The position numbers were made by a program, and so were the translations under genes. DNA of 64,000 nucleotides from Gammaproteobacteria bacterium (GTDB taxonomy: Bacteria > Pseudomonadota > Gammaproteobacteria > Arenicellales > UBA868): positions 1 through 64,000 of the forward strand of contig JAKUQS010000009.1 in assembly GCA_022451485.1 (NCBI GenBank). The letters are read 5' to 3'. This document shows, piece by piece, positions 53,483 to 63,151 of this stretch; within the stretch, counting starts at the first letter, position 1, and the number at the start of each line of letters is the position of its first letter. The notes below the pieces were generated by a model that worked only from the letters and a program-made list of their open reading frames with translations, had not been told where the DNA came from and did no database searches.

Positions 53483-56146
53483 TTAAAAATTGAGAGAGAC
53501 ATCTTTATGGTGTGAGTGGCAAACAGCAACATATTGCGCCTGCTCTGTCGTCATGTAACGCTGCATACGCAGTCCGATTGAGGCTTTAAGCAGTTCATCA
53601 TACACGGAGAGTTCTTCGAGAAGTTCCGCTTTAGCTCGTACCCGCCACGTGACTTCTGCCTGAAAAATCTTTTCTGCTTGCGACAAGTTATTCAGAGCTT
53701 TATCAACCTTAGGTTTCTTCTTCTTGAGTGCACGTCTGGCCTTTGAGAGTTTACTCTTGATTTTGCTACTGCCAGCAACAACCCCAAGTTTCTTCTCAAC
53801 CACTTTGATCGCACTAATTGCACTTTCGAGTGATGAATTCTCGACAACGCTTTTAAGAGCCGTAACCTCCTTACCTAACGCAGCCAGCTGATCTGCATCG
53901 GTTATCAGACCTTGCAGTCGTACTAAATGTTCATAAGCACCATCAACGCTCCGCCGATAACGGAGTTGAGCTTTCTTCAAGGTCTTTGAACGTTCATTAA
54001 ATCCGTCTCGTGCGCCTTTCCACGTGCCTGGAATCTGCGACAGCGAAGCTTCGCGCTCCTCAGTCAAAACAGCGAACTCGGACTCCAACTTAGTCTTCTC
54101 TGATTCGGGCCCATCATATTCAACCGACCAGTGACGAATTTTTCGCTCAAGTTCCTCAAGGCGCTTGACTGTCCGACGCCCCTGCCGTTCGATACGTCGC
54201 ACCTGACGGTGGAGCGGACGATAGTCTGGGATGTACGCGTCTAACTCATCTCGCGCCACAACCACCTCAGCGACCAATTCTGAAATACCCACCACCGTGT
54301 CAAATCCAGCGCGCAGGGATTTCTGTTCCGATTCAGGTAGATAACTCACATCCAGACCCTTCACACGCGCGACCCCTGCGGAGAGCACCTCACCTTCACT
54401 GTCGTAATAGGCAAATACAAACTCTTCTAAGCATTCCTGTAACTGCGGATTCATCGGCGGCGGAGCCGTTTCTGATGTGAGATGAATACGGTTAGGCAAA
54501 TAGTTCACGAGACTTGGGTAATAGCCGGCAATCGCAAGACCAACAAGTTGCAAAATAATAAAAGGGACGGCCCCTTTATAAATTTCTATAGTACTGACTA
54601 CCTTTGAGGCGACCCCTCGAAGGTAAAACAATGCAAAACCAAAAGGCGGCGTTAAGAACGACGTTTGGATATTGATCCCAATCATCACACCCAACCAGAC
54701 TGCCGTGATATTGGCTGATGGGTCAGCCAACAAAATTGGCGCAATAATTGGTACTACCACTACCGCGATCTCGATGAAGTCAAGGAAAAACCCGAGTAGA
54801 AAAATTACGGCCATAACGACAATGAACTGTGTCCAAAAACCACCCGGTAGAGAACCCAGAAAGTCACGAACCAATTCTTCGCCGCCGAACGCGCGGAATG
54901 CAGACGTCAGCATCGCCGCACCAATCAGAATGATAAACACCATCGACGTTGTCTTCGCGGTCTCAATCATCACACCATGCATCGTGTCGTTGATCTTGAA
55001 TGTGCGCCATCCACTCCAGATGACGCCGATGAGAAGGACTGCAGTTGCAATTCCCGCTAATACGAGACCTATGACCTCATTAACGCCTTGGACATTTTTT
55101 ATATTCAAGTCATAAAAGCTTAAGATAACGACAATGGCGGTAAAGGCCACTACTGCAAGGACAGCCGGTATGTAACAGTTCTTTTGCCCTTCCGTGAGTC
55201 GATAGCCCGCCATGATCGTTGCACCAATGGCCCCGATCGCGCCAGCCTGATTAACCGTTGCGACGCCGGCAATAATCGACCCTAAAACGGCAAAAATAAG
55301 GACCAGCGGCGGAACCAAGGCAAGGGATACCCGTTTGGCAAACTCTCGATCAAACGCACCGTCGTAAGGCACTGGGGGTGCGATTTTGGGGCGTATTAAG
55401 GACGAAATCAGGATGTACGCCATGTAAAGTGCGACGAGTATCAACCCTGGAAGCAGCGCACCCATGAACATGTCACCAGCGCTCGCAGGTGTCACGTCAT
55501 ATTCGCTCGGCATTGAAAGCTGACCAGTACTGGCCTTGTAATCTGCAAAGCGAACCCCATTCGCGATATCACTTGCCCCAGACAACTGGTCAGCCAAAAT
55601 AATCAGCACGATAGACGGCGGAATGATTTGACCCAAAGTTCCAGAAGCGCAGACTGTTCCGGCGGCAAGTGTGTGTGAATACTTGTGTCGTAGCATTGCA
55701 GGCAATGAGATCAGTCCCATTGCAATCACTGTGGCGCCGACGATACCCGTCGTCGCTGCCAACAGTGCCCCGACAAATACGACCGAGATACCTAGCCCAC
55801 CAGGAATTGGGCCGAATAATTGAGCCATTGTTACTAACAGGTCTTCAGCAATACGAGAACGCTGCAACATAATGCCCATGAAGACAAAGAGCGGTATGGC
55901 TATCAGCGTGTCACGCTCTACGTCCCAGTACAAACTGCGAAAATTAGTGACCCCCGCACTCAACCACTGAACAGGACCGCCCTGCGTGAAATACGCATCG
56001 GTATCACCCGCAAAGAACCAACCACACAGCGCTGCCAGTCCAATGGTCAAAATAGCCGAACCCGGCAGCGAAAACGCCACCGGAAACCCAGAACCTAACG
56101 CTCCGACCATGAGAATGAAGAGCACTGCTAAGAAAAAAAGCTCCAT
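53483..56146 (-). CDS. TRAP transporter large membrane subunit with long soluble C-terminal tail
   Basis: 887 residues against about 430-600 for the family. Residues 1 to about 545 form the DctM membrane domain (GFPVAFSLPG; TGIVGATVIAMGLISLP; SFLTPPFGFALFYLRGV). From about 555 to 887 follows a soluble, charged, helical region with predicted coiled coil (RRQGRRTVKRLEELERKI; SKIKSKLSKARRALKKKK). Both parts share one frame, so this is a real fusion and not a missed gene break. It imports an organic acid with Na+ or H+. The tail may tether a partner. Two bases separate it from DctQ. Confidence 0.87.
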   Translation of the reverse strand: MELFFLAVLFILMVGALGSGFPVAFSLPGSAILTIGLAALCGWFFAGDTDAYFTQGGPVQWLSAGVTNFRSLYWDVERDTLIAIPLFVFMGIMLQRSRIAEDLLVTMAQLFGPIPGGLGISVVFVGALLAATTGIVGATVIAMGLISLPAMLRHKYSHTLAAGTVCASGTLGQIIPPSIVLIILADQLSGASDIANGVRFADYKASTGQLSMPSEYDVTPASAGDMFMGALLPGLILVALYMAYILISSLIRPKIAPPVPYDGAFDREFAKRVSLALVPPLVLIFAVLGSIIAGVATVNQAGAIGAIGATIMAGYRLTEGQKNCYIPAVLAVVAFTAIVVILSFYDLNIKNVQGVNEVIGLVLAGIATAVLLIGVIWSGWRTFKINDTMHGVMIETAKTTSMVFIILIGAAMLTSAFRAFGGEELVRDFLGSLPGGFWTQFIVVMAVIFLLGFFLDFIEIAVVVVPIIAPILLADPSANITAVWLGVMIGINIQTSFLTPPFGFALFYLRGVASKVVSTIEIYKGAVPFIILQLVGLAIAGYYPSLVNYLPNRIHLTSETAPPPMNPQLQECLEEFVFAYYDSEGEVLSAGVARVKGLDVSYLPESEQKSLRAGFDTVVGISELVAEVVVARDELDAYIPDYRPLHRQVRRIERQGRRTVKRLEELERKIRHWSVEYDGPESEKTKLESEFAVLTEEREASLSQIPGTWKGARDGFNERSKTLKKAQLRYRRSVDGAYEHLVRLQGLITDADQLAALGKEVTALKSVVENSSLESAISAIKVVEKKLGVVAGSSKIKSKLSKARRALKKKKPKVDKALNNLSQAEKIFQAEVTWRVRAKAELLEELSVYDELLKASIGLRMQRYMTTEQAQYVAVCHSHHKDVSLNF

Positions 56147-56148
56147 CG

Positions 56149-57177
56149 TTATACTCCAGACGCCGCGGTCTCGTCTCGGTCAGAATCCGACCTCGGCTCG
56201 CCCCTAAGCTCCGCAATGCTCTCAAGAAAGTAGCTCACAAACTGGATCAACATGGTCACCGCGAAGGTGACCAAAAATCCAACCATCAAGTACTTCACAT
56301 ACATACCGTAACCTTGCTGACTGATCTCAAAGCTCAGTAATGGATTATTCAAACTACTCCCTTTTCCCCACATACCGGTTGTCAATATCACCCAACATAG
56401 AGGAAGGCCCATCAAGATAGACCCAACACCGTTGGCCCATGCTTTACCACGTGCACTGAAATGAGCATAAAGCACATCGACACGTACATGACCCTCGGTG
56501 ATTAACGCATACGCACTGCCAAAAAGGAAAAGTGCCGCGTACCAAAACCGCACCAGATCCCCCATGAAAGCCTGCTCATAGGAGAAAATAAACCGCGTGA
56601 TCACAATCGCGAACTGCGACAAAACAACCAATAACGCTAACCAAGTGAATCCCACGCCTCGAACAAACAATGCGATTACAAAACCCAATAACATCACTGG
56701 ATAATGCACGTAGGTGCCACGATAACTATTCTTACCTAGGCTCAGTGTTATCTGCTCTCCCACAAGAGGGACCAGAAGACCCTCCACCCGAAGAAACGAG
56801 ATTAACGCATCAACTAAGCCGACCAACAGCACCGCCCAAAAAAGGCTACGAACAAGATACGTCACGAACCCGCTAAGCCGATCAGCCTCCGCCCGTAACC
56901 CAACTCTTGGAGTCACCAATGAGTAGACCACAGAAGCGCCCAAACCTACGCAGATGATTGCGATTTGAATCCATCCGAGCGCGATTGCGCCATCCGCTAA
57001 GGGTTGAGGCAATGGTTCTAATCCGAACCAGCCCTGATGCGCAGCCAGTGCTAAAGGCCCTGGCCAATCCATCCAGAAGATCAGAAAATTGTTCAATAGG
57101 AACAACAGTGCGAGCGCTACCATTCCCCAAGCGCTCGAGCGCAGTAACAACGTTACAGCCTGATTCTCCGCTGACAT
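56149..57177 (-). CDS. TRAP transporter small membrane subunit (DctQ-like), enlarged
   Basis: 342 residues, nearly twice the usual size. The C-terminal half shows the DctQ pattern (FGSAYALITEGHVRVDVLYAHFSARGKAW), in outline, with four helices. The N-terminal half holds additional hydrophobic segments (MVALALLFLLNNFLIFWMDW). It partners the large subunit in the TRAP membrane complex. The start has no strong ribosome site. A terminator-like hairpin lies upstream. Confidence 0.84.
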   Translation of the reverse strand: MSAENQAVTLLLRSSAWGMVALALLFLLNNFLIFWMDWPGPLALAAHQGWFGLEPLPQPLADGAIALGWIQIAIICVGLGASVVYSLVTPRVGLRAEADRLSGFVTYLVRSLFWAVLLVGLVDALISFLRVEGLLVPLVGEQITLSLGKNSYRGTYVHYPVMLLGFVIALFVRGVGFTWLALLVVLSQFAIVITRFIFSYEQAFMGDLVRFWYAALFLFGSAYALITEGHVRVDVLYAHFSARGKAWANGVGSILMGLPLCWVILTTGMWGKGSSLNNPLLSFEISQQGYGMYVKYLMVGFLVTFAVTMLIQFVSYFLESIAELRGEPRSDSDRDETAASGV

Positions 57178-57300
57178 CTGTTCTTATATTCTCTCTGACT
57201 CAAAAACTAGTGGTAGTACGTCCGTAATCAACCGGTAGCCAATCAGCGAGAGACGCGTCGACATACGCCTCTCCATATCTATCGATATTACAAATACTAG

Positions 57301-57330
57301 AAAAAAGGGCGGAGTCCTCAGACTCCGCCC
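57301..57330 (-). terminator. Intrinsic terminator/attenuator between dctP and dctQ
   Basis: Read on the minus strand: 10-bp stem GGGCGGAGTC / GACTCCGCCC with a 4-base loop, then six T. It lies about 50 bases past the dctP stop. It would reduce read-through to dctQM, giving more binding protein than membrane subunits. Confidence 0.88.
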
Positions 57331-57378
57331 ATTAGTCGACTGCTTACCGTATCTAAACTCTTAGATTCGGTTGACGTA

Positions 57379-58467
57379 TCAGAGACCAAGCACCCTGTTA
57401 CGTTGAGCGATGAACGGTACTTCAGAAGTATTCATCCAGCTTCCAACCGACTTACGCGAGGCGAGCATACTGTCCAATACTCTCGCAGTGAGGCCACCAT
57501 CCGCACGATACTCCTCAAACACTTCTGCGGTTGCTTCACCAGCTGCATCGAAAATGTCATCACTGAACTCACGCAACTGAACGCCGTGCTCATCGAGAAG
57601 CTTCTTCATGGAGGAACCGTTGTTCCAACAATACTCGGAATACAACAACTGGTTTTCCAGTGCAGCGGCTGCTTCAATCATCTTCTGATCAGATTTCGAC
57701 AACTTGTCCCACCAAGCTTTGTTCAAGCCGAACGATTCCATCGTGCCGGGCTCATGGAAACCGGGCCAGTAGTAGTATTTCGCTGCTTCGTAGAACTTCA
57801 TAAAACTGTCGTTCCAAGGACCGACCCATTCAGTTGCATCAATCGCGCCCGAGACCAAGTTTTCATAAATCTGGCTACCTGGCAGTGACACCGGAGAAGC
57901 ACCCATCTTAGCCAACACGTCGCCACCCATACCAGGGATACGCATTTTGAGGCCCTTAAAATCATCTGCAGAATTGATCTCTTTACGGAACCAACCACCC
58001 ATCTGGACGCCGTTGTTACCGGCCTTAAAACATTTCACACCAAACTCGGCACCGAGTTCGTCCCATAGCTCCTGACCGCCACCCCAATCAATCCAGGTAT
58101 TCGCTTCGTTAACAGTCAATCCAAATGGCACAGACCCAAAAAATGCAAAAGCCTTGTGCTTGCCTTTCCAGTAATAGTCCGCAGCGTGATATGCCTGTGC
58201 GTTCCCGGAAGCTACTTCATCAAACGAATCAAATGCCTTTACACGTTCGCCGGCGGCAAAATATTCAACATGAATCCGACCGCCACTCATCAGTTCAAGG
58301 TTCTTGGCCAGTCGCTGTGCGCCAGTACCAAGGCCCGGAAAATCGCGTGGCCAGGTTGTTACCATCACCATTTCGATACGTTCTTTAGCGATCGCGGGGG
58401 CTGCCAACGTTGTCGCCGCAACCGCACCGCCCGCGCCAGCGCTCTTAATAAAATCTCGTCTTTTCAT
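57379..58467 (-). CDS. TRAP transporter periplasmic binding protein, Tat-exported
   Basis: 362 residues from an ATG with GGAGG upstream. MKRRDFIKSAGAGGAVAA is a twin-arginine signal. The mature part follows the TakP/DctP family: AYHAADYYWKGKHKAF, FFGSVPFG, RIPGMGG and GPWNDSFMKFYEAAKYYYWPG, in outline. TakP-type proteins bind 2-oxo acids. The Tat signal implies folding before export, perhaps to a dimer or with a bound cofactor. First gene of the TRAP operon. Confidence 0.92.
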   Translation of the reverse strand: MKRRDFIKSAGAGGAVAATTLAAPAIAKERIEMVMVTTWPRDFPGLGTGAQRLAKNLELMSGGRIHVEYFAAGERVKAFDSFDEVASGNAQAYHAADYYWKGKHKAFAFFGSVPFGLTVNEANTWIDWGGGQELWDELGAEFGVKCFKAGNNGVQMGGWFRKEINSADDFKGLKMRIPGMGGDVLAKMGASPVSLPGSQIYENLVSGAIDATEWVGPWNDSFMKFYEAAKYYYWPGFHEPGTMESFGLNKAWWDKLSKSDQKMIEAAAALENQLLYSEYCWNNGSSMKKLLDEHGVQLREFSDDIFDAAGEATAEVFEEYRADGGLTARVLDSMLASRKSVGSWMNTSEVPFIAQRNRVLGL

Positions 58468-59043
58468 CCCGTCTATCCTCCCGGTAAATAATGTCTTAAA
58501 GTTGTCGTAGACACCGCTACGCTATCAGACGCGTGGGTGTTCCACAATACCCTGATTCGTTGGATACTCCCTCACCTAACTAACGGTTATCTGGATTTAT
58601 CTCTCACTCAAGGCTAAATCCCAACTTCGGCGCCATTTCCGGTGCTTAATGACCTAAGCCTTGCACCAAACGCTCAATTCCTCCGGCACCTCGAAGCAAA
58701 ACTTATGATTTCCGCCACTAGACAAATGTGCGAAAACTACACTCCATAAACAGTGTCACATCCGCGCATCTGGCCACCTGCCAAGCAGTTCCTAGAAAGG
58801 CTTTAATCGCAGGCGCCTTCGTGGGCAAAGGCTCAGCGGCCCAAAACACACGATCGCTGTCCAGTCATGCGGTGGATCAGCATACCAGAACACACTCGAC
58901 TGCCTGCATTCTCCTAACCCCGTGTCTCACTACTGTCACTATGTCTCGGTGACTGACATTCGAACCAGGCCAACAGAGACTTAACCCAACATCGCGTTCG
59001 ACACACAGATAATAATAATGGCAAGACATCGCAACAGACGGCG
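58468..59043. other. Intergenic region without a supported gene
   Basis: About 575 bases between the divergent TRAP operon and metC. Short frames here are without ribosome sites and without family resemblance. No riboswitch fold or strong repeat was recognised. Both promoters should lie here. Confidence 0.4.
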
Positions 59044-60309
59044 GTGATTACCAAAAATGATACCATCATCTCTCTAAACAATAGCCTAGGATCTCCGACT
59101 CTGAGCAAGCACCAATCATCAAACTACGACATCGACACACTCGCCATTATCTCTGGTCGTGCCAGCGGCGAGCATCATGGCGTCGTCAACACGCCTGTCT
59201 ATCGAGCGTCGACCATCTTGCACTCGGATGCTCGGGCATTCGAGACACGACACGACATATTTGATCGTTACAAAGTGGTCTACGGGCTGCTCGGCACACC
59301 GACAACCTTCGCCCTTGAAGAGGCCATGATCGCATTGACCGGCGGCCACGATGCAGTACTGACATCTTCAGGACTATCGGCCGTTACCATCAGCTTGCTT
59401 TCGTTTGTCAGTGCCGGGGATCATCTTCTAATGACTGATTCGGCGTACTGGCCAACGCGCGCTTTCTGTGACCAGACGTTGAGCCGATTTGGTGTGGATG
59501 TCACCTATTATGATCCCACTATTGGTGCGGATATTGAGTCTCTCATCAGGCCTAATACTCGTGTGATTTTCCTTGAATCCCCGGGTTCAATGACCTTTGA
59601 GGTTCAGGATATTCCTGCCATTACAAAAATTGCGAGGAACCGCGAGATAACAACGCTTCTTGATGCAACCTGGGCAACGCCCCTTTACTTCGATGCCTTT
59701 GGTCACGATGTTGACGTGGCGATTCATGCGGCGACTAAGTATCTCGTCGGACACTCTGATGTGTTACTGGGCGTCATCGTGAGCAACGAACGGGCCTGGG
59801 AGGCCGTGCGGCAAACCAAAACGCGGCTTGGAGAAGGTGCCGGCCCCGATGAGGTTTATCTAACGACGCGTGGTCTTCGCACCCTCCCAATGCGCTTAAA
59901 ACACCACCATGAGAACGGCCTGACTCTGGCCCGTTGGCTGGAACAACGGCCTGAGGTGGCCTGCGTTCTGCATCCGGCCTTACCCGGCGCGCCGGGTCAC
60001 GAACTTTTTGAACGCGACTTCAGTGGGGCGTGTGGCCTTTTTGGCGTCATCCTGAAGAAGTATTCAACCGAAGCGGTACGCAACATGTTAAACAGCCTTG
60101 AGCTATTCGGTATTGGGGCCAGTTGGGGAGGTTACGAAAGCCTGATCATCCCCGCATTTCCAGATCGTTACCGGACAGCCACCCAATGGAATGCTCCGGG
60201 TCCACTATTAAGACTCCATGCAGGACTCGAATCCCCGGCAGATCTGATCGCGGACCTGGAACACGGCTTTAATCAGTTGGGCGACCAAGGACCGGATTCA
60301 ACCACCTGA
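59044..60309 (+). CDS. metC: Cystathionine beta-lyase
   Basis: 421 residues from a GTG; no ATG precedes the conserved region. It is a Cys/Met-metabolism PLP enzyme: SGLSAVTISLLSFVSAGDHLL, then LESPGSMTFEVQD, DATWATPLYF and Schiff-base K232 in HAATKYLVGHSD. RWAAP-type C-terminal GASWGGYESLI is the MetC branch hallmark. It cleaves cystathionine to homocysteine, pyruvate and ammonia, or other sulphur substrates. A leader of about 25 residues is longer than usual. Confidence 0.9.
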   Translation: MITKNDTIISLNNSLGSPTLSKHQSSNYDIDTLAIISGRASGEHHGVVNTPVYRASTILHSDARAFETRHDIFDRYKVVYGLLGTPTTFALEEAMIALTGGHDAVLTSSGLSAVTISLLSFVSAGDHLLMTDSAYWPTRAFCDQTLSRFGVDVTYYDPTIGADIESLIRPNTRVIFLESPGSMTFEVQDIPAITKIARNREITTLLDATWATPLYFDAFGHDVDVAIHAATKYLVGHSDVLLGVIVSNERAWEAVRQTKTRLGEGAGPDEVYLTTRGLRTLPMRLKHHHENGLTLARWLEQRPEVACVLHPALPGAPGHELFERDFSGACGLFGVILKKYSTEAVRNMLNSLELFGIGASWGGYESLIIPAFPDRYRTATQWNAPGPLLRLHAGLESPADLIADLEHGFNQLGDQGPDSTT

Positions 60310-60318
60310 GTTGATTCG

Positions 60319-60834
60319 TTGACCGCTACTACACCGACCATCGACCCCGACATCTGCAGGGAATTTCTGCATGGTTTTTCTTCGCTGCTGCTTGCTTCAA
60401 GCGATGATGCCGGGGTACCTGAAAGTAGCTACAGCCCCTTCATTCTGGCGCACGATGCCTTTTTTATTTTGGTCAGCGAACTTTCTGGCCACACAGCCAA
60501 TCTGCGGCGACAACAGGTCAGTGTAATGTTCATCGAAAATGAATCTGAAGCATCCAACATTTACACTCGTCGGCGTCTGATCATTCAGTGCAAGGCCAAA
60601 GAACATAGCCGAACAAGCACCTGCTGGACATCGACGCTGCCCTTTTTTCGGGAGCGCTTTGGTGAAACCATCTCTGTAATCGAGACCTTGGCGGATTTTG
60701 TTCTTATGGAACTCCAACCGCTCAATGGACGGTGGATTACTGGATTTGGGCAAGCATTCAGCTTTGATCAGTTAGACTTTTTAAATGCCCACCATATTGG
60801 GCCAAATCAGATTAAGCGCCAACGCACATCCTAA
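60319..60834 (+). CDS. HugZ/HutZ-like pyridoxamine-5'-phosphate-oxidase-fold protein
   Basis: 171 residues from a TTG nine bases after the metC stop. The split-barrel motif reads LLLASSDDAGVPESSYSPFI, then VSELSGHTANLRRQ and MFIENESEASNIYTRRRL; GRWITGFGQAFSF closes it. This is the haem-utilisation (HugZ) type, which binds flavin or haem, although no haem-uptake genes are nearby. No catalytic claim is safe. Its stop overlaps the rluB stop on the other strand. Confidence 0.78.
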   Translation: MTATTPTIDPDICREFLHGFSSLLLASSDDAGVPESSYSPFILAHDAFFILVSELSGHTANLRRQQVSVMFIENESEASNIYTRRRLIIQCKAKEHSRTSTCWTSTLPFFRERFGETISVIETLADFVLMELQPLNGRWITGFGQAFSFDQLDFLNAHHIGPNQIKRQRTS

Positions 60835-61568
60835 GACGGCGACACATTAGCCAGTCGGTAAAGTTTTTCCTGCAGTTCATAGTCAATGAAACGCGTACGC
60901 CCCCGATCCAGGTCACGCGGCAACCGAACAGGACCAAAACGAACGCGAATGAGTCGGCTAACAGTCCCACCTACAGCCTGCCACAGTCGCCTGACTTCAC
61001 GGTAACGACCCTGACGCAATACCACTGTGAACCAGCGATTGTAGCCACCGCCCGGTCGTGCCTTAACCGAATCGAACCGACACATGTGACCGTCGACCTG
61101 GATTCCGTTGCGTAAACTTGCGAGATCACTCTCAGACACGATCCCGTTAACACGACAAAGGTATTCGCGCTCTATTTCGTTTCGTGGATGCATCAGCCCG
61201 TTTGCAAGATTGCCATCCGAGCAAAACAACATCACCCCAGCGGTATTAATGTCAAGACGACCCACAGCTACCCAACGCCCATGCTTGTTAATGGGCAAAT
61301 CATCGAATACCGTCGGCCGATTATTCGGATCGCTACGGGTTACAATTTTTCCAACGGGTTTGTTGTAGATCAAAACTTCTGAGTTACCAGCGCCATCAAC
61401 GACGGGAATGCCGTCAACCGCTACCAAACTGGTGGAATCTACCTTATCACCCAGTACAGCCTTCCTACCATCGATCGTTACGCGCCCATCGCCGATCCAA
61501 CGCTCCGCTTCGCGGCGGGAGCCTCGCCCCGCCCGCGACAGATATTTCTGGACGCGCTCGGACATCAA
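60831..61568 (-). CDS. rluB: 23S rRNA pseudouridine synthase RluB-like
   Basis: 245 residues. An N-terminal S4 RNA-binding domain (VQKYLSRAGRGSRREAERWI) precedes the catalytic core. The catalytic Asp is in GRLDINTAGVMLF. REVRRLWQAVGG and LIRVRFGPV are typical of the RsuA/RluB/RluE group. It lacks the long basic tail of E. coli RluB. It follows scpB by 12 bases. Confidence 0.9.
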   Translation of the reverse strand: MMSERVQKYLSRAGRGSRREAERWIGDGRVTIDGRKAVLGDKVDSTSLVAVDGIPVVDGAGNSEVLIYNKPVGKIVTRSDPNNRPTVFDDLPINKHGRWVAVGRLDINTAGVMLFCSDGNLANGLMHPRNEIEREYLCRVNGIVSESDLASLRNGIQVDGHMCRFDSVKARPGGGYNRWFTVVLRQGRYREVRRLWQAVGGTVSRLIRVRFGPVRLPRDLDRGRTRFIDYELQEKLYRLANVSPS

Positions 61569-61580
61569 CAGTCCGGTTAA

Positions 61581-62342
61581 TCAGCCAATGGCAGACACAT
61601 CGGCCTCCAGCAACTTATCCGGCCCATCATCAACATCAACCTCGGGCTCAGCCTCAATCGCCGGTGATGTCTCGCCTATCGATGATACATGACTGTGGTC
61701 ACTCCGATTTACTCCCTCGCCCGGTTCGATATCTTTGGCAACAATTTCATCCGCGACAACTTCCCCCTCAGCACGAGGAAGAATGATGCCTAGTTCTCGC
61801 GCGATTTCATTAAGTTGACGTTGCTCTCCGAGCACTGGCAAATCTGCCAACCTCATCAGCCCGAAATACTCAAGAAACCTGGAGGTGGTCACATAAAGCG
61901 CTGGCCGCCCCGGCACCTCCCTTACACCTTTTTGGGCAACCCATTCCCGTTCCAACAACGTCCGCATAATGTCTGTTGTTACACCGACACCACGAACCTC
62001 CTCGATATCGCCCCGAGTGACCGGTTGCCGATAAGCAATAATCGCCAGTGTTTCAAGCAGCGCCTTGGAATAGCGCGGAGAGCGTGTCCCGTGCATGCGA
62101 CGCAACCATGGTGCGTATTGCTCACGCGTCTGAAAGCGATAGCCTTCAGCTACCTGCACCAATTCAATACCCCGACCTTGATATTCGTCGGTTAGTAATG
62201 CGAGAACCGTATCCAGATCACTCCGAAGCTGATCATCAGCACCACCGAACAAGTCGCGAAGTCGCCGAATACTGAGCGGCATTTCAGCGGCGAACAAAGC
62301 CGCCTCCACCACATTGCGAATCTCTTCTTGATCCATGCTCAA
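61581..62342 (-). CDS. scpB: Segregation and condensation protein B
   Basis: 253 residues. The two winged-helix domains are visible: VVEAALFAAEMPLS to YRFQTREQYAPWL, then YSKALLETLAIIAYRQPVTRGDIEEVRGV. The C-terminal 70 residues are acidic and low in complexity. It binds ScpA in the SMC complex for chromosome segregation. ATG overlaps the scpA stop. Confidence 0.94.
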   Translation of the reverse strand: MSMDQEEIRNVVEAALFAAEMPLSIRRLRDLFGGADDQLRSDLDTVLALLTDEYQGRGIELVQVAEGYRFQTREQYAPWLRRMHGTRSPRYSKALLETLAIIAYRQPVTRGDIEEVRGVGVTTDIMRTLLEREWVAQKGVREVPGRPALYVTTSRFLEYFGLMRLADLPVLGEQRQLNEIARELGIILPRAEGEVVADEIVAKDIEPGEGVNRSDHSHVSSIGETSPAIEAEPEVDVDDGPDKLLEADVSAIG

Positions 62343-63151
62343 CCTGTCAATTTAACGTGAATAGGGCTAAACGGCTCTGTCTGAACGACAACCAGAATTC
62401 GATCCCGAACGAGCTCCAATATCGCAAGAAAACTAACGACCAGTCCCGCCCGTCCCTCATCGACAGAGAAAAACTCTTCAATACGGACGTATTCTCCGCT
62501 ACGAACCCTAGTCAATACTTGATTCATGCGATCGCGCACTGACAGCGTCTCAGGCACCAGTTGTAAGTTCCGACGTTGATCGACTCTCAACATCGCGTCC
62601 CGCATCGCACTTAATAACTGAGACAAATCAACAACCGTCTCGTCTTGCAACGACTCGTCATCTTCGATACGCGCCTGTACGAGATACAACTCGCGTTCTA
62701 ACCTCGGGCGCTCATCAAGCTGCGTTGCGGCATCACGGAAGCGCTCATACTCCTGCAACCGCCGAACCAATACGGCTCTTGGATCCTCTTCTTCATCTTG
62801 GCCTACCTCTTGTCGTGGGATCAACATACGAGACTTAATCTCCGCCAACATCGCCGCCATCACCAGATACTCGGCAGCCAGATCAAGATGCAGGCGCTGC
62901 ATCAACTCAACATATTCCACATACTGATGAGTAATCTGCGCGATAGGGATGTCCAGAATATCGATTTTTTGTTTGCGGATCAGATAAAGCAATAAATCTA
63001 GGGGACCCTCGAACGCTTCGATAGCCACTTCGAGCGCGTCAGCAGGGAGATACAGGTCCTGCGGCCAACTATGCAACGCTTCACCTGAGATCGTCGCATA
63101 CGGTCGCGATGATTCGTTGTCCACAATTGATTGTGTCACGGGGTCATCCAC
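62339..63151 (-). CDS. scpA: Segregation and condensation protein A
   Basis: 270 residues from a GTG overlapping the trpS TAG by one base. The kleisin N-terminus FEGPLDLLLYLIRKQKIDILDIPIAQITHQY, in outline, is characteristic, and a C-terminal winged helix closes the ring (ILELVRDRILVVVQTEPFSPIHV). It bridges the SMC heads with ScpB. Confidence 0.94.
   Translation of the reverse strand: MDDPVTQSIVDNESSRPYATISGEALHSWPQDLYLPADALEVAIEAFEGPLDLLLYLIRKQKIDILDIPIAQITHQYVEYVELMQRLHLDLAAEYLVMAAMLAEIKSRMLIPRQEVGQDEEEDPRAVLVRRLQEYERFRDAATQLDERPRLERELYLVQARIEDDESLQDETVVDLSQLLSAMRDAMLRVDQRRNLQLVPETLSVRDRMNQVLTRVRSGEYVRIEEFFSVDEGRAGLVVSFLAILELVRDRILVVVQTEPFSPIHVKLTG

Noticed and set aside
58468-59043. Possible SAM-type riboswitch upstream of metC
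   Set aside because: No recognisable SAM aptamer core or expression platform.
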